Shown here: positions 50,477-59,704 of the stretch, piece by piece
Layout: every line of letters starts with the position of its first letter
How positions within the stretch are numbered: the stretch's first letter is position 1
NCBI GenBank assembly: GCA_018064345.1
Contig: JAGHVK010000033.1
Location: 1-64,000, forward strand
Reading direction: 5' to 3'
From: Candidatus Cacconaster merdequi
GTDB taxonomy: Bacteria > Bacteroidota > Bacteroidia > Bacteroidales > UBA932
Length of the DNA: 64,000 bases
The notes under the pieces: model-generated
Told to the model about the DNA's origin: nothing
Database searches by the model: none
The model's input: the letters and a program-made list of their open reading frames with translations, nothing else
Program-made: the position numbers and the translations under genes

Positions 50477-51109
50477 ATGGCTGACAACTATCTGGAAAAG
50501 AAATTCGAAGCGTACCGGAACGCATCCGTGCGGCGCAAGAGTGCAATATCCCTTTCCACCCTTCTCAAGAAGAACCGCAGCTACAGGGGTTACGACAAGT
50601 CCTGCAAGGTGACCGAAGCCCAACTGAGAAGGATAGCAGAGGTGAACACTCTCATTCCGTCGGCAAGGAACCGTCAGGCGCTACGTTTCAAGATTGTGAC
50701 AGCCGACAGCGGCGCTGACATCATCCTCGGAAGCATCAGACTCGGAGGCGCACTCCCCGACCTCCATCTGCCACTCCCCGGAACCGAGCCCGAAGCCTTC
50801 ATAATCATCTGTTCCACAATTCCTGAAGATAAATGGATTGGTGTGGATACGGGCATCTCAGCCCAGAGTATGCTTCTGAAAGCTACTGAAATGGGACTCG
50901 GTGGCATCTGTATAGGAGCCTTCGACAAAGAGCATATCAAAGAAGCCTTCGCTCTCCCTTATGAACCGGTTCTCATCCTTGCCATCGGCAAACCTGCCGA
51001 AAAGATAGAACTGACTCACATACACGCAGATGAGGACCACGCCTACTACCGTCGCGACGGCATCCACTACGTCCCTAAACTTTTCATAGACGACCTGCTG
51101 CTGAAGTAA
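50477..51109 (+). CDS. nitroreductase family protein
   Basis: A 210-aa FMN-dependent oxidoreductase-like protein. It has the family opening KKNRSYRGYDKSCKVTEAQLRRI with the arginine-containing FMN-binding turn, PSARNRQALRFKIVT, and the C-terminal GISAQSMLLKATEMGLGGICIG and LILAIGKPAEK motifs. It uses NAD(P)H to reduce an unknown electrophile. It is the last gene of the engB-prs-nadE operon, 4 bp after nadE. A second family member is at 61381. Confidence 0.88.
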   Translation: MADNYLEKKFEAYRNASVRRKSAISLSTLLKKNRSYRGYDKSCKVTEAQLRRIAEVNTLIPSARNRQALRFKIVTADSGADIILGSIRLGGALPDLHLPLPGTEPEAFIIICSTIPEDKWIGVDTGISAQSMLLKATEMGLGGICIGAFDKEHIKEAFALPYEPVLILAIGKPAEKIELTHIHADEDHAYYRRDGIHYVPKLFIDDLLLK

Positions 51110-51153
51110 TCCCGCTTGCAGTCTGATACCGGAACGGTATGTCCGGAACATTT

Positions 51154-51435
51154 TCAGACCGCAGAGGAATCGGAACGGAATGCGCAGCCTTCACAACCTC
51201 CTTCGGGACAGGTTGAATCAGGAGTATGGGCAGAATGCTTCCGGCGCATCGTACCTCTCTTCCCCCACAACCTGAGTTCCTCCTCCTTTGCACAGATGAT
51301 GCCTTTCTTGCGCAGTTCCTTGTTGTGGGATATCTCTCCATCGGGAAACTTGCCGTCTTTCTTCAGAAGGATGGTTACAGCCATCCCTGCCACGCCCACA
51401 GCAAGCAACAAAACAGCGAGTAGGAATGTGGTCAT
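51154..51435 (-). CDS. small membrane protein with cysteine-rich tail
   Basis: A 93-aa protein of unknown function. One N-terminal membrane helix (MTTFLLAVLLLAVGVAGMAVTILL) is followed by KKDGKFPDGEISHNKELRKKGI and a basic stretch. The tail (STCPEGGCEGCAFRS) has three cysteines in C-x4-C-x2-C spacing that could bind a metal or iron-sulfur centre. It lies 18 bp downstream of the EF-hand membrane protein gene on the same strand and may be cotranscribed with it. Confidence 0.6.
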   Translation of the reverse strand: MTTFLLAVLLLAVGVAGMAVTILLKKDGKFPDGEISHNKELRKKGIICAKEEELRLWGKRGTMRRKHSAHTPDSTCPEGGCEGCAFRSDSSAV

Positions 51436-51453
51436 ATCCTTGCAGTACCTGAT

Positions 51454-53385
51454 TTACAGACCGAAAGGCAACTGAATGAACTCAAGATGCCCTGTGAAAT
51501 ATAGAGCAGAGAAAGCTGCAACAAGCAGGAAGAGGATGGCAATCAGCCATTTCTTCCAGGCAGGAGTCTTCTTCTTTGCGAACGGGTCAGGAGTTATGGA
51601 AAACTTCGGGAACGATGCGGAATGTGTCAAGAACTTGCCGAACCTGGTATTTACCGGAATCGTTGTATTCACAGCCCAGCCGTTGGCATTCAGCACAGGA
51701 GCGAGGTTACGACGGCGCAGCTTGCCCCAGGCAAGGAATACCGAAGGAAGCGAGATGACCAGCATCACAGCGACTATCGAAAGAGGCATCTGCCACCAAG
51801 CCAGACTCGTAAAGCCTGTCCACAGTTTGAGGAGGAATCCACCGATATAACCGAGAGCCAGACCTATGGCAGCGAATATACCTGAGAACTTGGCTATGTC
51901 GAACGCAGGCTTCTTCACAGCTGCTTGTCCGTTCTCCTGCACATTCGCAAGGGAATCCGAGGCGGAAGCCTGAAGGTTGGCCAGTGACTTGCTCTCCTTG
52001 TCCGATGCCATCTTGTTGATCTGTTCTCCGCACCAGTTGAAGAACTTGCGGTACGGCGACCAGAAAGCCTGACGCAGATTGATAGGATTGTCCACGACCT
52101 TGACTACCGTAGCATCCCAGTCGTTCCCTTCCCTGTCATAGAAGACAGCATTCTTACCCACTCTGATGTGCCTTGTCTCGCCCTGTGTCAGAGTGGCAAG
52201 GATTGTCATCTTCTCTCCTGTATGGCGCTGCACGCAATCGCAGTAGATGAGATACATCCCGCTCAGTCCTGCCATATCGCCATGCTGCGCAATATCGTTC
52301 ACCTTGATGCACAGTTCGCAGCATCTCTGGTCTATGAAGAGCTTTCCGATGTTCACCATACACTTGTCCAAGGCGAAGTAGAGGTCCTTCACCGAAACGA
52401 AATTGCGGATGAACGAATAGATATCCCTGTAAAGGTATATGAACTTTCTGAGCGGTCCGACAAGTGCCGATTCGGCAGCGAGAGAAGAATCCATCATTTC
52501 AGCACTGCCCTTCTCCACTGATGCCAGGGCAGCTGAATAGGCATCCATCTTTGCAATGACAGACTCCCACTGTTGCTTTGTAATACCCTTTGCGTCAGGA
52601 AAATCAACATCGAACACAAGGGCCTTCAACTTCGAGAGTCCGGCCTGCCAGGCCGGGTTGATTCCCGAGTCAAGGCGAAGGACACCATCCTTTGAAGGGC
52701 GTGAGAGCGGGCAGGCTGCAATATGTTCGTCGGCAGAGGAGAGCACACCGTCCGCAAGGGCGGCCATCTTCTCCTTTGATACGTACAGGGCCTCACTGCA
52801 CTCCTCATCGAAATCCACAAGGCTGCAACGCAGGAAGTAGTCGTCAATCTTCGCTTTAAGGATTGAATAAGAGGCGAATGCATCAGCCGAGCCTTCCCCG
52901 TAAGGAGTTGCCACGTCCGTTTTTTTCATTTCCTCTTCCATCGATGCCTTGCAGCGGTCTGCCACTCCCTCGGCATACTTGTCAATATCTTCGACACTTA
53001 TTTCTGATTTGTCCAGTCCCAATGAAGCGAGTATCTTTTCGGCTCCCTCACGGAGAATCTTCCCGTCACCTTCTTCAGAGAATGCATCAAGGGCTATGGA
53101 AGAAGAGCCTTCAAGAAGAAGGTTCTTGTCCTTGAGTGCGGAAGCCACCCATCTTGCGGCTTCGGCCACCTCATTCACACGGATACGGCCGTCAGAATCA
53201 GCATCGAGCATTGACAATGAAGTCTTGTCAAAAATGAGATTTTCCACAGGACAGCTGTGAACCGTCCACAGCTTTCTGTCAAGTTCACCAAGTCTGGCGA
53301 TGTCCTCACCGTCTTTGATATCAATTCTGACCGCTCCGCCAAGCGAGCAGTATTTCGGTTCGTAAGTGTTCTTCTTTTGTTTCAT
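51454..53385 (-). CDS. hypothetical membrane protein with EF-hand-like motifs
   Basis: A 643-aa protein of no named function that I recognise. An EF-hand-like loop DADSDGRIRVNEV is near residue 61 and a weaker second (EEGDGKILREGA) near 105, suggesting calcium binding. The large central region is helical (about 130-480). The C-terminus has three hydrophobic segments (FSGIFAAIGLALGYIGGFLL, MPLSIVAVMLVISLPSVFLA, KWLIAILFLLVAAFSALYF), so the protein is anchored by its tail in the inner membrane. No N-terminal signal is present. It is downstream of lptB by 17 bp. Confidence 0.7.
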   Translation of the reverse strand: MKQKKNTYEPKYCSLGGAVRIDIKDGEDIARLGELDRKLWTVHSCPVENLIFDKTSLSMLDADSDGRIRVNEVAEAARWVASALKDKNLLLEGSSSIALDAFSEEGDGKILREGAEKILASLGLDKSEISVEDIDKYAEGVADRCKASMEEEMKKTDVATPYGEGSADAFASYSILKAKIDDYFLRCSLVDFDEECSEALYVSKEKMAALADGVLSSADEHIAACPLSRPSKDGVLRLDSGINPAWQAGLSKLKALVFDVDFPDAKGITKQQWESVIAKMDAYSAALASVEKGSAEMMDSSLAAESALVGPLRKFIYLYRDIYSFIRNFVSVKDLYFALDKCMVNIGKLFIDQRCCELCIKVNDIAQHGDMAGLSGMYLIYCDCVQRHTGEKMTILATLTQGETRHIRVGKNAVFYDREGNDWDATVVKVVDNPINLRQAFWSPYRKFFNWCGEQINKMASDKESKSLANLQASASDSLANVQENGQAAVKKPAFDIAKFSGIFAAIGLALGYIGGFLLKLWTGFTSLAWWQMPLSIVAVMLVISLPSVFLAWGKLRRRNLAPVLNANGWAVNTTIPVNTRFGKFLTHSASFPKFSITPDPFAKKKTPAWKKWLIAILFLLVAAFSALYFTGHLEFIQLPFGL

Positions 53386-53402
53386 GGTCTGGTATGGTGT
53401 CC

Positions 53403-54155
53403 TTATTGTTCTTTTCTTTCGTGAAGCACAGCCTTGCGGAGCTCGAAATTCTGGCCGAGATATTTCTTGCGCACTTCAGGGTTGTTCGCCAGCTGCTCCG
53501 CCGTTCCGCTCTCAAGGATAGACCCCTCATACAGCAGGTAAGCCCTGTCCGTAATGGCAAGAGTCTCGTGTACGTTGTGGTCAGTGATGATTACACCTAT
53601 GTTCTTGGTTTTCAGCTTGGCTATGATATGCTGAATATCCTCCACCGCAATAGGGTCCACCCCGGCGAAAGGCTCATCGAGAAGGATGAACTTAGGGTTG
53701 ATGGCAAGGGCTCTGGCAATCTCGCAACGGCGACGTTCACCTCCGGAAAGTTGTATGCCGAGGCTCTTGCGTACCTTCTGGAGGCCGAATTCGTCAATGA
53801 GTGACTCCACCCTCTCGCGACGGTATTCGGGAGAGAAGCCTGCCATCTCCATCACCGAAAGGATATTGTTCTCCACGCTCATCGTCCTGAATACGGAAGC
53901 CTCCTGCGCAAGGTAACCGACGCCTTTCTGCGCCCTCTCATACATCGGAAGGCCCGTTATCTCCTCTTCATCGAGGAAAATCCTGCCGGAATTAGGCTTG
54001 ATGAGGCCCGTTATCATATAGAAGCTCGTGGTCTTGCCGGCCCCGTTAGGACCAAGCAGCCCGACTATCTCACCTTGTTCCACCTCAATCGAGACATCCT
54101 TCACGACAGTCCTCTTTCCGTATTTCTTTACTAAGTTGGTGCAGAATAGTTTCAT
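53403..54155 (-). CDS. lptB: LPS export ABC transporter ATP-binding protein LptB
   Basis: A 250-aa ATPase powering lipopolysaccharide extraction from the inner membrane with LptFG. Walker A GLLGPNGAGKTTSFYMITGL is near residue 32, Q-loop GYLAQEASVFRTMSV near 80, signature QLSGGERRRCEIARALA near 135, Walker B FILLDEPFAGVDPIAVEDIQ near 155 and switch TDHNVHETL near 190. The LAQE and AGVDP motifs are characteristic of LptB. It follows dnaX by 56 bp. Confidence 0.95.
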   Translation of the reverse strand: MKLFCTNLVKKYGKRTVVKDVSIEVEQGEIVGLLGPNGAGKTTSFYMITGLIKPNSGRIFLDEEEITGLPMYERAQKGVGYLAQEASVFRTMSVENNILSVMEMAGFSPEYRRERVESLIDEFGLQKVRKSLGIQLSGGERRRCEIARALAINPKFILLDEPFAGVDPIAVEDIQHIIAKLKTKNIGVIITDHNVHETLAITDRAYLLYEGSILESGTAEQLANNPEVRKKYLGQNFELRKAVLHERKEQ

Positions 54156-54201
54156 ATCTTCAAGTCCGGAATCCGTCCGGAAACGGTATAATATGCGGTT
54201 T

Positions 54202-54214
54202 TGAACCTGTTTTA
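54202..54214. repeat. half copy of the palindromic element at the dnaX stop
   Basis: TGAACCTGTTTTA is the left half of the element with the first base changed, covering the dnaX TAA (54212-54214 on the minus strand). Confidence 0.4.
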
Positions 54215-55942
54215 TGCGTTTTCGAGTCCCAGATCCTTGCGCATGCGCCGGAAGTCAGGAGAAGTCTTCATAAGGTAATCCACCTTGTCGGAAGGCATAT
54301 AAAGCTGGTCTCTTTCCACCTTGATTTCAGCCACATCCACAAAGAGGCGAAGGTCGTCGCAGGAGAGACGTTTCTGCAGGAAAGCCTCCAGCCTTGCGCG
54401 GCAGTTGCGGTCTATCCACTCCTTCTGGGCGGCATTGCTCACTTCAAAGTGGACACGCGTTCCATCTTCAACCGTTGGGGTGGCCTGGGATATTGCAGAC
54501 GAAAGCCTCGGCATCTTCGCTTCGCTTTCAGCAAGGGCGGTCCACGCCTCCTGCAAAGCTGCGGCATCTATCGTCACGACCTTTACGGCCTCTTTCACCA
54601 CAGGGCCTTGAGATGGCTTCTCGTCCCCTTCAGCCATCAGTTCCTTGATGGAAAGAGAAGACCTTTTCGCGGCCATCTGAGGAGCTGCGGGTGCGGAAGG
54701 TGCAGCAGGTGCTGCGGGTGCGGAAGCCGCCGGCTCTGCCTTTTCCGGTACAGGTTCAGGGGCCGCAGGTTGCTTTTCAACCGGTTTCGGAACAACTGGA
54801 ACAGGCTGTGCGGCGGCCACCGCTACGGAAGCGCCGGCAGCAGCGAAAGCCCCGCCGAGATTGCTCATCTTCATAAGAGCGAACTCTATGAGCAGACGCG
54901 GATTACCGCTTTGCTTGTAGGAAGCCTCACATTCCGAACTTATTTCGAGAGCCTCGAAGAGGAAGCGCGGAGAACATTTCTGTGAATACTCCTGATACCG
55001 CTGTGCTATGGACGGCGCGAGCTCAAGAAGAGTGGACCCGGCGCCTTTGCTGCATACAATCAAATCGCGGAAGTGCGAACTGAGCCCACCGATGAAACTC
55101 AGTGAGTTGAATCCGTTTGAGATAATCTCGTCGAAAATGAGGAGGGCAGCGGCGCAGTCTCCTGAAAGGAAGCAGTCCGTAAGGCGGAAATAGTATTCGT
55201 AATCAAGGACGTTCAGGTTCTTGACCACCTGCTCGTACGTCACCTCTTTCCCGCAGAAGGCAACTGTCTGGTCGAACAGTGTGAGTGCATCGCGCATCGC
55301 CCCATCGGCCTTCTGCGCTATGATGTGCATTGCATCGTCAGTGATGCTCACGCCCTCTGCCTGAGCTATCTGCCGGATGTTACGCACAATGTCGTCTATC
55401 GTTATCCGGTTGAAATCGTATGTCTGACACCTTGAGAGGATTGTTGGCAGAATCTTGTGTTTCTCGGTGGTTGCGAGTATGAATATTGCGTGCGCCGGCG
55501 GCTCTTCCAGTGTCTTGAGGAAGGCATTGAAGGCCGACTGCGTGAGCATATGCACCTCATCGATGATATAGACGCTGTATCTGCCTACCTGCGGCGGTAT
55601 CCTGACAGTATCGGTAAGCTGGCGGATGTCGTCCACCGAGTTGTTGGAAGCCGCATCAAGCTCGTGAATGTTGTACGAACGTCCCTCAGCGAATGAGCGG
55701 CAGGATTCACACTGCCCGCAAGGTTCCATATCAGGCCCCGGGTTGGAACAGTTGATTGTCTTGGCAAAGATTCTTGCCGCGCTTGTCTTCCCCACTCCAC
55801 GTGGCCCGCAGAAAAGGTAAGCGTGTGCCAGCTGGTTCCTTATGATGGAATTCTTGAGAGTTCTTGCTATGTTCTCCTGCCCGAGCAGTGTTTCGAAGCT
55901 GCCCGGCCTGTACTTACGTGCAGATACTATGAATTGTCCCAT
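54212..55942 (-). CDS. dnaX: DNA polymerase III subunit gamma/tau
   Basis: A 576-aa clamp-loader ATPase. It has VSARKYRPGSFETLLGQENI at the start, Walker A CGPRGVGKTSAARIF (46-53 core), a four-cysteine zinc site in INCSNPGPDMEPCGQCESC, the Walker B-type YIIDEVHML, sensor ILATTEKHKI and the SRCQTYDF arginine-finger region. A Pro/Ala linker (about 380-440) leads to a tau-like C-terminal domain for polymerase contact. I saw no clear slippery heptamer, so a separate gamma form is not supported. The -7 box is 6 nt upstream of the ATG. Confidence 0.95.
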   Translation of the reverse strand: MGQFIVSARKYRPGSFETLLGQENIARTLKNSIIRNQLAHAYLFCGPRGVGKTSAARIFAKTINCSNPGPDMEPCGQCESCRSFAEGRSYNIHELDAASNNSVDDIRQLTDTVRIPPQVGRYSVYIIDEVHMLTQSAFNAFLKTLEEPPAHAIFILATTEKHKILPTILSRCQTYDFNRITIDDIVRNIRQIAQAEGVSITDDAMHIIAQKADGAMRDALTLFDQTVAFCGKEVTYEQVVKNLNVLDYEYYFRLTDCFLSGDCAAALLIFDEIISNGFNSLSFIGGLSSHFRDLIVCSKGAGSTLLELAPSIAQRYQEYSQKCSPRFLFEALEISSECEASYKQSGNPRLLIEFALMKMSNLGGAFAAAGASVAVAAAQPVPVVPKPVEKQPAAPEPVPEKAEPAASAPAAPAAPSAPAAPQMAAKRSSLSIKELMAEGDEKPSQGPVVKEAVKVVTIDAAALQEAWTALAESEAKMPRLSSAISQATPTVEDGTRVHFEVSNAAQKEWIDRNCRARLEAFLQKRLSCDDLRLFVDVAEIKVERDQLYMPSDKVDYLMKTSPDFRRMRKDLGLENA

Positions 55943-55948
55943 AATCTA

Positions 55949-55956
55949 CAAAAGTA
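55949..55956 (-). promoter_or_regulatory. -7 box of dnaX, leaderless spacing
   Basis: The minus strand reads TACTTTTG, then TAGATT and ATG (55942). The rest of 55943-56106 holds no gene that I can see. Confidence 0.6.
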
Positions 55957-56106
55957 CAAAAATCATTTCGTTTTGAAATACACAAGACTGAATTATTCCA
56001 ATCAGCAGTTATCTTGCTTCCCGCTGCACCATTTTGCTTGTCGGGCAAATGAATAAGAGGATTGCTAAAAAGTCCTGGAGTCCTGGAGATTTGAGGTCAT
56101 CCCCTT

Positions 56107-56322
56107 TCACTTCAGTCCTGTCAAATCCAGAGTGTAGATTTGTTCCTTAGGCAGAGGATGCCTATGGATGAACATCAACATATAGACTGGCAGGTAAATC
56201 CTCTTGTCCTTGACGGAAAGATTGTCGTTGCAGAGGACATACGCCTGAGGAATATCGTAGTTGGAGACATTCAGCACATTGTTCAGTGCATTATGACGCT
56301 CAGTTTTCTGCTTATCATACAC
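56107..56322 (-). pseudogene. C-terminal remnant of a DUF4143-type ATPase
   Basis: The 71-residue frame ends DIPQAYVLCNDNLSVKDKR, then IYLPVYMLMFIHRHPLP and LDLTGLK. It lines up with the last residues of the AAA/DUF4143 ATPase at 103-1536 (VKQIIKFGDYNVGRDGQ, then LTLPSYMQFLLDLEPED). The ATPase and most of the DUF4143 domain are missing. It lies between dnaX and the M16 peptidase, a housekeeping neighbourhood, and is probably the scar of an eroded gene. Confidence 0.6.
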
Positions 56323-56445
56323 TAATCCAAGGCTGATTTGAACACTTTCTTACATTTATCCAAGGCAAAAATAGGCAAAAGCTGACATTTTTCCAACATT
56401 TTCAAAAAAGTACTATGCTTTGAGGGCGTATCGGTAGATTTTGTG

Positions 56446-56453
56446 TAAGTTTG
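56446..56453 (+). promoter_or_regulatory. -7 box for the M16 peptidase operon
   Basis: TAAGTTTG fits TAnnTTTG, 20 nt before the ATG at 56474. Confidence 0.6.
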
Positions 56454-56458
56454 CGTGC

Positions 56459-56480
56459 AGAACTGTTTTTGAAATGAAGG
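56459..56480. repeat. diverged palindromic element holding a start codon
   Basis: AGAACTGTTTTTGAA, then ATGAAGG. The left arm and centre match the element and the right arm is lost. The M16 peptidase ATG (56474) falls where GAAATGG occurs in full copies. Confidence 0.45.
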
Positions 56481-57724
56481 AAACTACATATACATACACA
56501 TTCCCTTGCGGGATGAGTTTCGTTTTCAGGCGTTCCAAGTCACCGGTGTCATATTCGGCACTCAGCATCAAGTCCGGTACCAGAAACGAGCAGAAGGAGT
56601 GTTGCGGTATTGCTCACCTGACGGAGCATATGCTTTTCAAAGGTACTGAGAAGCGGACACCAAAGGAGATCAGCGACCGGTTGGAGAAATTGGGAGGTGA
56701 TCTCAACGCATATACCACAAAAGAGGAAACGGTACTCTATTCCACTGTCCTTAAAGAAGATACAGCAAAAGCGGTGGATCTGATGCTGGAACTTGCCTTC
56801 CATTCCACTTTTCCGGAAAAGGAGCTTGAGAAGGAGAGGCACGTGGTGGTGGATGAGATTAATATGTACAAGGATTCCCCTTCCGAATACATATTCGACC
56901 AGTTCGAAGAGATGCTCTTCGCTGGGAACACGCTTTCGCGCTCCATCCTCGGAGATGCCCGCACATTGAAGAAGATTACCTCCGCGGACCTGAAAGAGTA
57001 TGTACGTGACAACTTCCGTCCGGAAAGGATGTGCGTTTCCATCGTTGCGGACATTCCGCAGCAGAAGGCGCTCAAGATAGCATCTGATGCGATTGCCCGC
57101 CACATACCCGCCGGTTACGCGGCGGAACGCTCCTCAACGGCGTCACCTCTTTCCGACTCTCTTTCCAAAGGCACTCTCTTCACCCGCGAAATCAGCAGGA
57201 AAAACCATCAGGTGAACTGTATAGTCGGCACCACGGCGTACTCTTTCTACGACAGGGAGAGGATACCTATGATACTGCTCAACAACATATTGGGCGGGCC
57301 GAGTTCAAACTCGCGCCTCAATCAGGCCCTCCGGGAGAAGAGCGCTCTCGTTTACAGCGTGGACTCCACCTACAGCCAGTTCTCCGACACCGGCTCCTTT
57401 ATGGTATATTTCGGATGCGACAAGGGCAATCTGGAAAGATGTCTCGACCTCGTACGCCGGGAACTGAGCCGGATGCGCGAAAAAGAGATCAGCGATGCGG
57501 CTCTGAAAGCAGCAAGGAAACAACTGCTCGGGCAGCTGGCCATCTCTTCCGACAACGGTGAAAGCCAAGCACTTTCGATGGGAAAGAGTATGCTTATCTT
57601 TGGGAACGTAATGTCCGACGAACAGATACGCAACCGCATAAATGCAATAACTGCCGGAGAGTTGAACGAAACAGCCCGGAGGGTTCTCGCCGAAGACAGG
57701 CTGTCCACTCTGATTTACAAATGA
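56474..57724 (+). CDS. M16 family zinc peptidase
   Basis: A 416-aa processing-peptidase-like M16B protein. The inverted zinc motif HLTEH is at residues 48-52 (GIAHLTEHMLFKGTEKR) and the third ligand lies in ERHVVVDEINM near residue 130, so it should be catalytically competent. A second M16 half follows (about 215-416: NHQVNCIVGTTAYSF, then NNILGGPSSNSRLNQALREK). There is no signal peptide, so it is cytoplasmic. The substrate is unknown. I use ATG 56474, since the longer frame reaches above the -7 box. Confidence 0.93.
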   Translation: MKETTYTYTFPCGMSFVFRRSKSPVSYSALSIKSGTRNEQKECCGIAHLTEHMLFKGTEKRTPKEISDRLEKLGGDLNAYTTKEETVLYSTVLKEDTAKAVDLMLELAFHSTFPEKELEKERHVVVDEINMYKDSPSEYIFDQFEEMLFAGNTLSRSILGDARTLKKITSADLKEYVRDNFRPERMCVSIVADIPQQKALKIASDAIARHIPAGYAAERSSTASPLSDSLSKGTLFTREISRKNHQVNCIVGTTAYSFYDRERIPMILLNNILGGPSSNSRLNQALREKSALVYSVDSTYSQFSDTGSFMVYFGCDKGNLERCLDLVRRELSRMREKEISDAALKAARKQLLGQLAISSDNGESQALSMGKSMLIFGNVMSDEQIRNRINAITAGELNETARRVLAEDRLSTLIYK

Positions 57725-57733
57725 CCGTATGCT

Positions 57734-58363
57734 ATGACCGCTCTGGAAAAATACCTGTCCGATTTCTCCACTCCCCTTCCCGATGCGCTGCACTGGCTCG
57801 AAAGGGAGACGCACCTGCGCACCAACCACGCAAGGATGCTCTGCGGTCCTGAAGTCGGAGCGCTGCTTCACCACTTCGTGCTTATGAACTCTCCCCGCAG
57901 GGTTCTGGAACTCGGAGTCTTCACCGGTTACTCTTCAATATGCATCGCCACGGCTCTTGACGATGGTGCCGTGCTCGATGCCGTGGAAATCAACGACGAA
58001 CTCGAAGACCTTATCAGAGAAGGGTATGCACGTGCCGGCGTCACCGACAAGGTGAACCTCATCTTTTCAGATGCGAAGGAATTCTTCGATGGATGCAGGG
58101 AATCCTACGACCTGATCTACATCGACGCAAACAAGCGGGAATACATTGCATACTACCAGTCGGCTATCGAGCTGCTCCGCCCCGGAGGATACATCATTGC
58201 AGACAATGTCCTTTGGGACGGGAAAGTATATGAGGCTGAGCCGCCACGTGACGCACAGACACGCGGGATAATGGCTTTCAACGACCTCGTTGCCGGTGAT
58301 CCGAGAGTCGAGAACTTCATACTTCCGCTGCGCGACGGACTCAATATCATACGAAAGAAATGA
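57734..58363 (+). CDS. O-methyltransferase, class I SAM-dependent
   Basis: A 209-aa protein of the catechol/caffeoyl-CoA-type O-methyltransferase family (Methyltransf_3). The SAM motif VLELGVFTGYSSICIATAL is near residue 55, VEINDELEDLIREGY near 82 and the metal-binding DLIYIDANKREYIAYY near 130. GGYIIADNVLWDGKV and the closing LPLRDGLNIIRK complete the family signature. The small-molecule acceptor is unknown. It starts 9 bp after the M16 gene and overlaps the permease by 4 nt. Confidence 0.92.
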   Translation: MTALEKYLSDFSTPLPDALHWLERETHLRTNHARMLCGPEVGALLHHFVLMNSPRRVLELGVFTGYSSICIATALDDGAVLDAVEINDELEDLIREGYARAGVTDKVNLIFSDAKEFFDGCRESYDLIYIDANKREYIAYYQSAIELLRPGGYIIADNVLWDGKVYEAEPPRDAQTRGIMAFNDLVAGDPRVENFILPLRDGLNIIRKK

Positions 58364-59688
58364 CCACGAAGAGTTTTTTGACCAAGGCGTTCGGTTTCGA
58401 CCCTGCAATTCACAACGTAAGGACAGAGATAGTGGCCGGTGTCACCACTTTCCTTACGATGGCCTACATCCTGGCTGTCAATCCGAGCATATTCAGCGTT
58501 CTTCCCGGAATGCCGGCGGAGTCTGTATTCACTGCCACCGCCCTTGCAGCCATCATTGCCACGACGATAATGGCTTTCTACTCGAAGAGGCCTTTCGGGC
58601 TGGCTCCCGGAATGGGAACAAACGCCTGCTTCGTCTATACAGTGTGTATGACAATGGGTTACAGCTGGCAGTTTGCCCTGACCGCCGTGCTGATTGAAGG
58701 GACGGTAATGGCTGTCCTCACACTCACCAAGGTACGGACCAGGATCGCGGATGCATTCCCTGTATCAATCAAGAATGCAATCGGCTCGGGCATAGGCCTG
58801 TTCATAGCTTTCGTCGGTCTGCAGAACGCCGGGATTGTCGTTGACAGCGAGAACACACTCGTCGCTCTCGGCGACATCACCCACGGCACCGGACTGCTGG
58901 CGATGATAGGACTGGTCATTTCCTGCTCGCTCGTAATGCTCCACGTCAGGGGCGGTCTGCTCATCGGAATCCTTGCAACGACCATAATCGGGCTCTTCAT
59001 AAAGGACCCGGCAACCGGTATGGCACTGACAAGATTCAACGGAATAGTATCTGCTCCCCCGAGTGTAGCTCCGATTGCCTTCAAGTTCGATTTTTCGCAT
59101 ATTTTCTCGGCAGATATGCTTACAGTCGTGCTGACTTTCCTTTTTATCGACATTTTTGCAGCCATGGGCTCTGTCATCGGAGTTTCACAGAAGGCTGGTT
59201 TTATCAAAAATGACGGCAGCATCGACCGAATTGACAGAATATTTCTCGCCGATTCAATAGGCACTATCTCAAGTTCCCTGCTCGGAACCTCTTCCACCAC
59301 CACATACGTCGAGAGTTCCGCCGGAGTGGGTGCCGGAGGGCGCACCGGGCTGACAGCATTCAGCACAGCCGTATGTTTCGCCCTTGCACTGCTGTTCGGT
59401 CCGCTCTTCCTTGCAATTCCGGGTGCAGCCACCGCACCGGCGCTCATCATTGTGGGTATGATGATGCTGGAGCCTGTCGCCAAAATCAAATGGCTGAACT
59501 ACCGCGAATCCATACCGGCGTTCCTCACCCTGATACTTATGCCTATGGCTTACAGCATCTCGGACGGCATCCTGATAGGAATGATAGCCTACGTGCTGCT
59601 TTTTGCCCTTTCAGGGAAGCACAAGGAGATTTCGCCTGCAATGTGGATACTTGCGGCTGTATTCATTCTGAAATACATCTTTATGTAA
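58360..59688 (+). CDS. NCS2 family nucleobase permease (AzgA-like)
   Basis: A 442-aa inner-membrane transporter of the AzgA branch of the xanthine/uracil (NCS2) superfamily, with about 12-14 hydrophobic segments. Family signatures: EIVAGVTTFLTMAYILAVNP, PFGLAPGMGTNACFVYTV near residue 75, SIKNAIGSGIGLFIAFVGLQ near 135, and the STTTYVESSAGVGAGGRTGL block near 310. Adenine, guanine or hypoxanthine uptake with protons is the family role. It is the last gene of a three-gene operon with M16 and the methyltransferase. Confidence 0.94.
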   Translation: MTTKSFLTKAFGFDPAIHNVRTEIVAGVTTFLTMAYILAVNPSIFSVLPGMPAESVFTATALAAIIATTIMAFYSKRPFGLAPGMGTNACFVYTVCMTMGYSWQFALTAVLIEGTVMAVLTLTKVRTRIADAFPVSIKNAIGSGIGLFIAFVGLQNAGIVVDSENTLVALGDITHGTGLLAMIGLVISCSLVMLHVRGGLLIGILATTIIGLFIKDPATGMALTRFNGIVSAPPSVAPIAFKFDFSHIFSADMLTVVLTFLFIDIFAAMGSVIGVSQKAGFIKNDGSIDRIDRIFLADSIGTISSSLLGTSSTTTYVESSAGVGAGGRTGLTAFSTAVCFALALLFGPLFLAIPGAATAPALIIVGMMMLEPVAKIKWLNYRESIPAFLTLILMPMAYSISDGILIGMIAYVLLFALSGKHKEISPAMWILAAVFILKYIFM

Positions 59689-59699
59689 GAACCGGCTCT
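59688..59699. repeat. possible collapsed palindromic element between convergent genes
   Basis: AGAACCGGCTCT overlaps the permease TAA and lies 5 bp from the anmK stop. It has the two arms without a spacer and one mismatch. Confidence 0.35.
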
Positions 59700-59704
59700 G
59701 AGAG

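Noticed and set aside
51110-51153. Terminator between the nitroreductase and the cysteine-tailed membrane protein gene
   Set aside because: Only weak, interrupted pairing (CCGGAAC/GTCCGG and TCTGA/TCAGA) is visible and there is no T run.
54212-55942. Programmed frameshift producing a short gamma form of DnaX
   Set aside because: I found no clear A-rich slippery heptamer with a downstream stem near the Pro/Ala linker.
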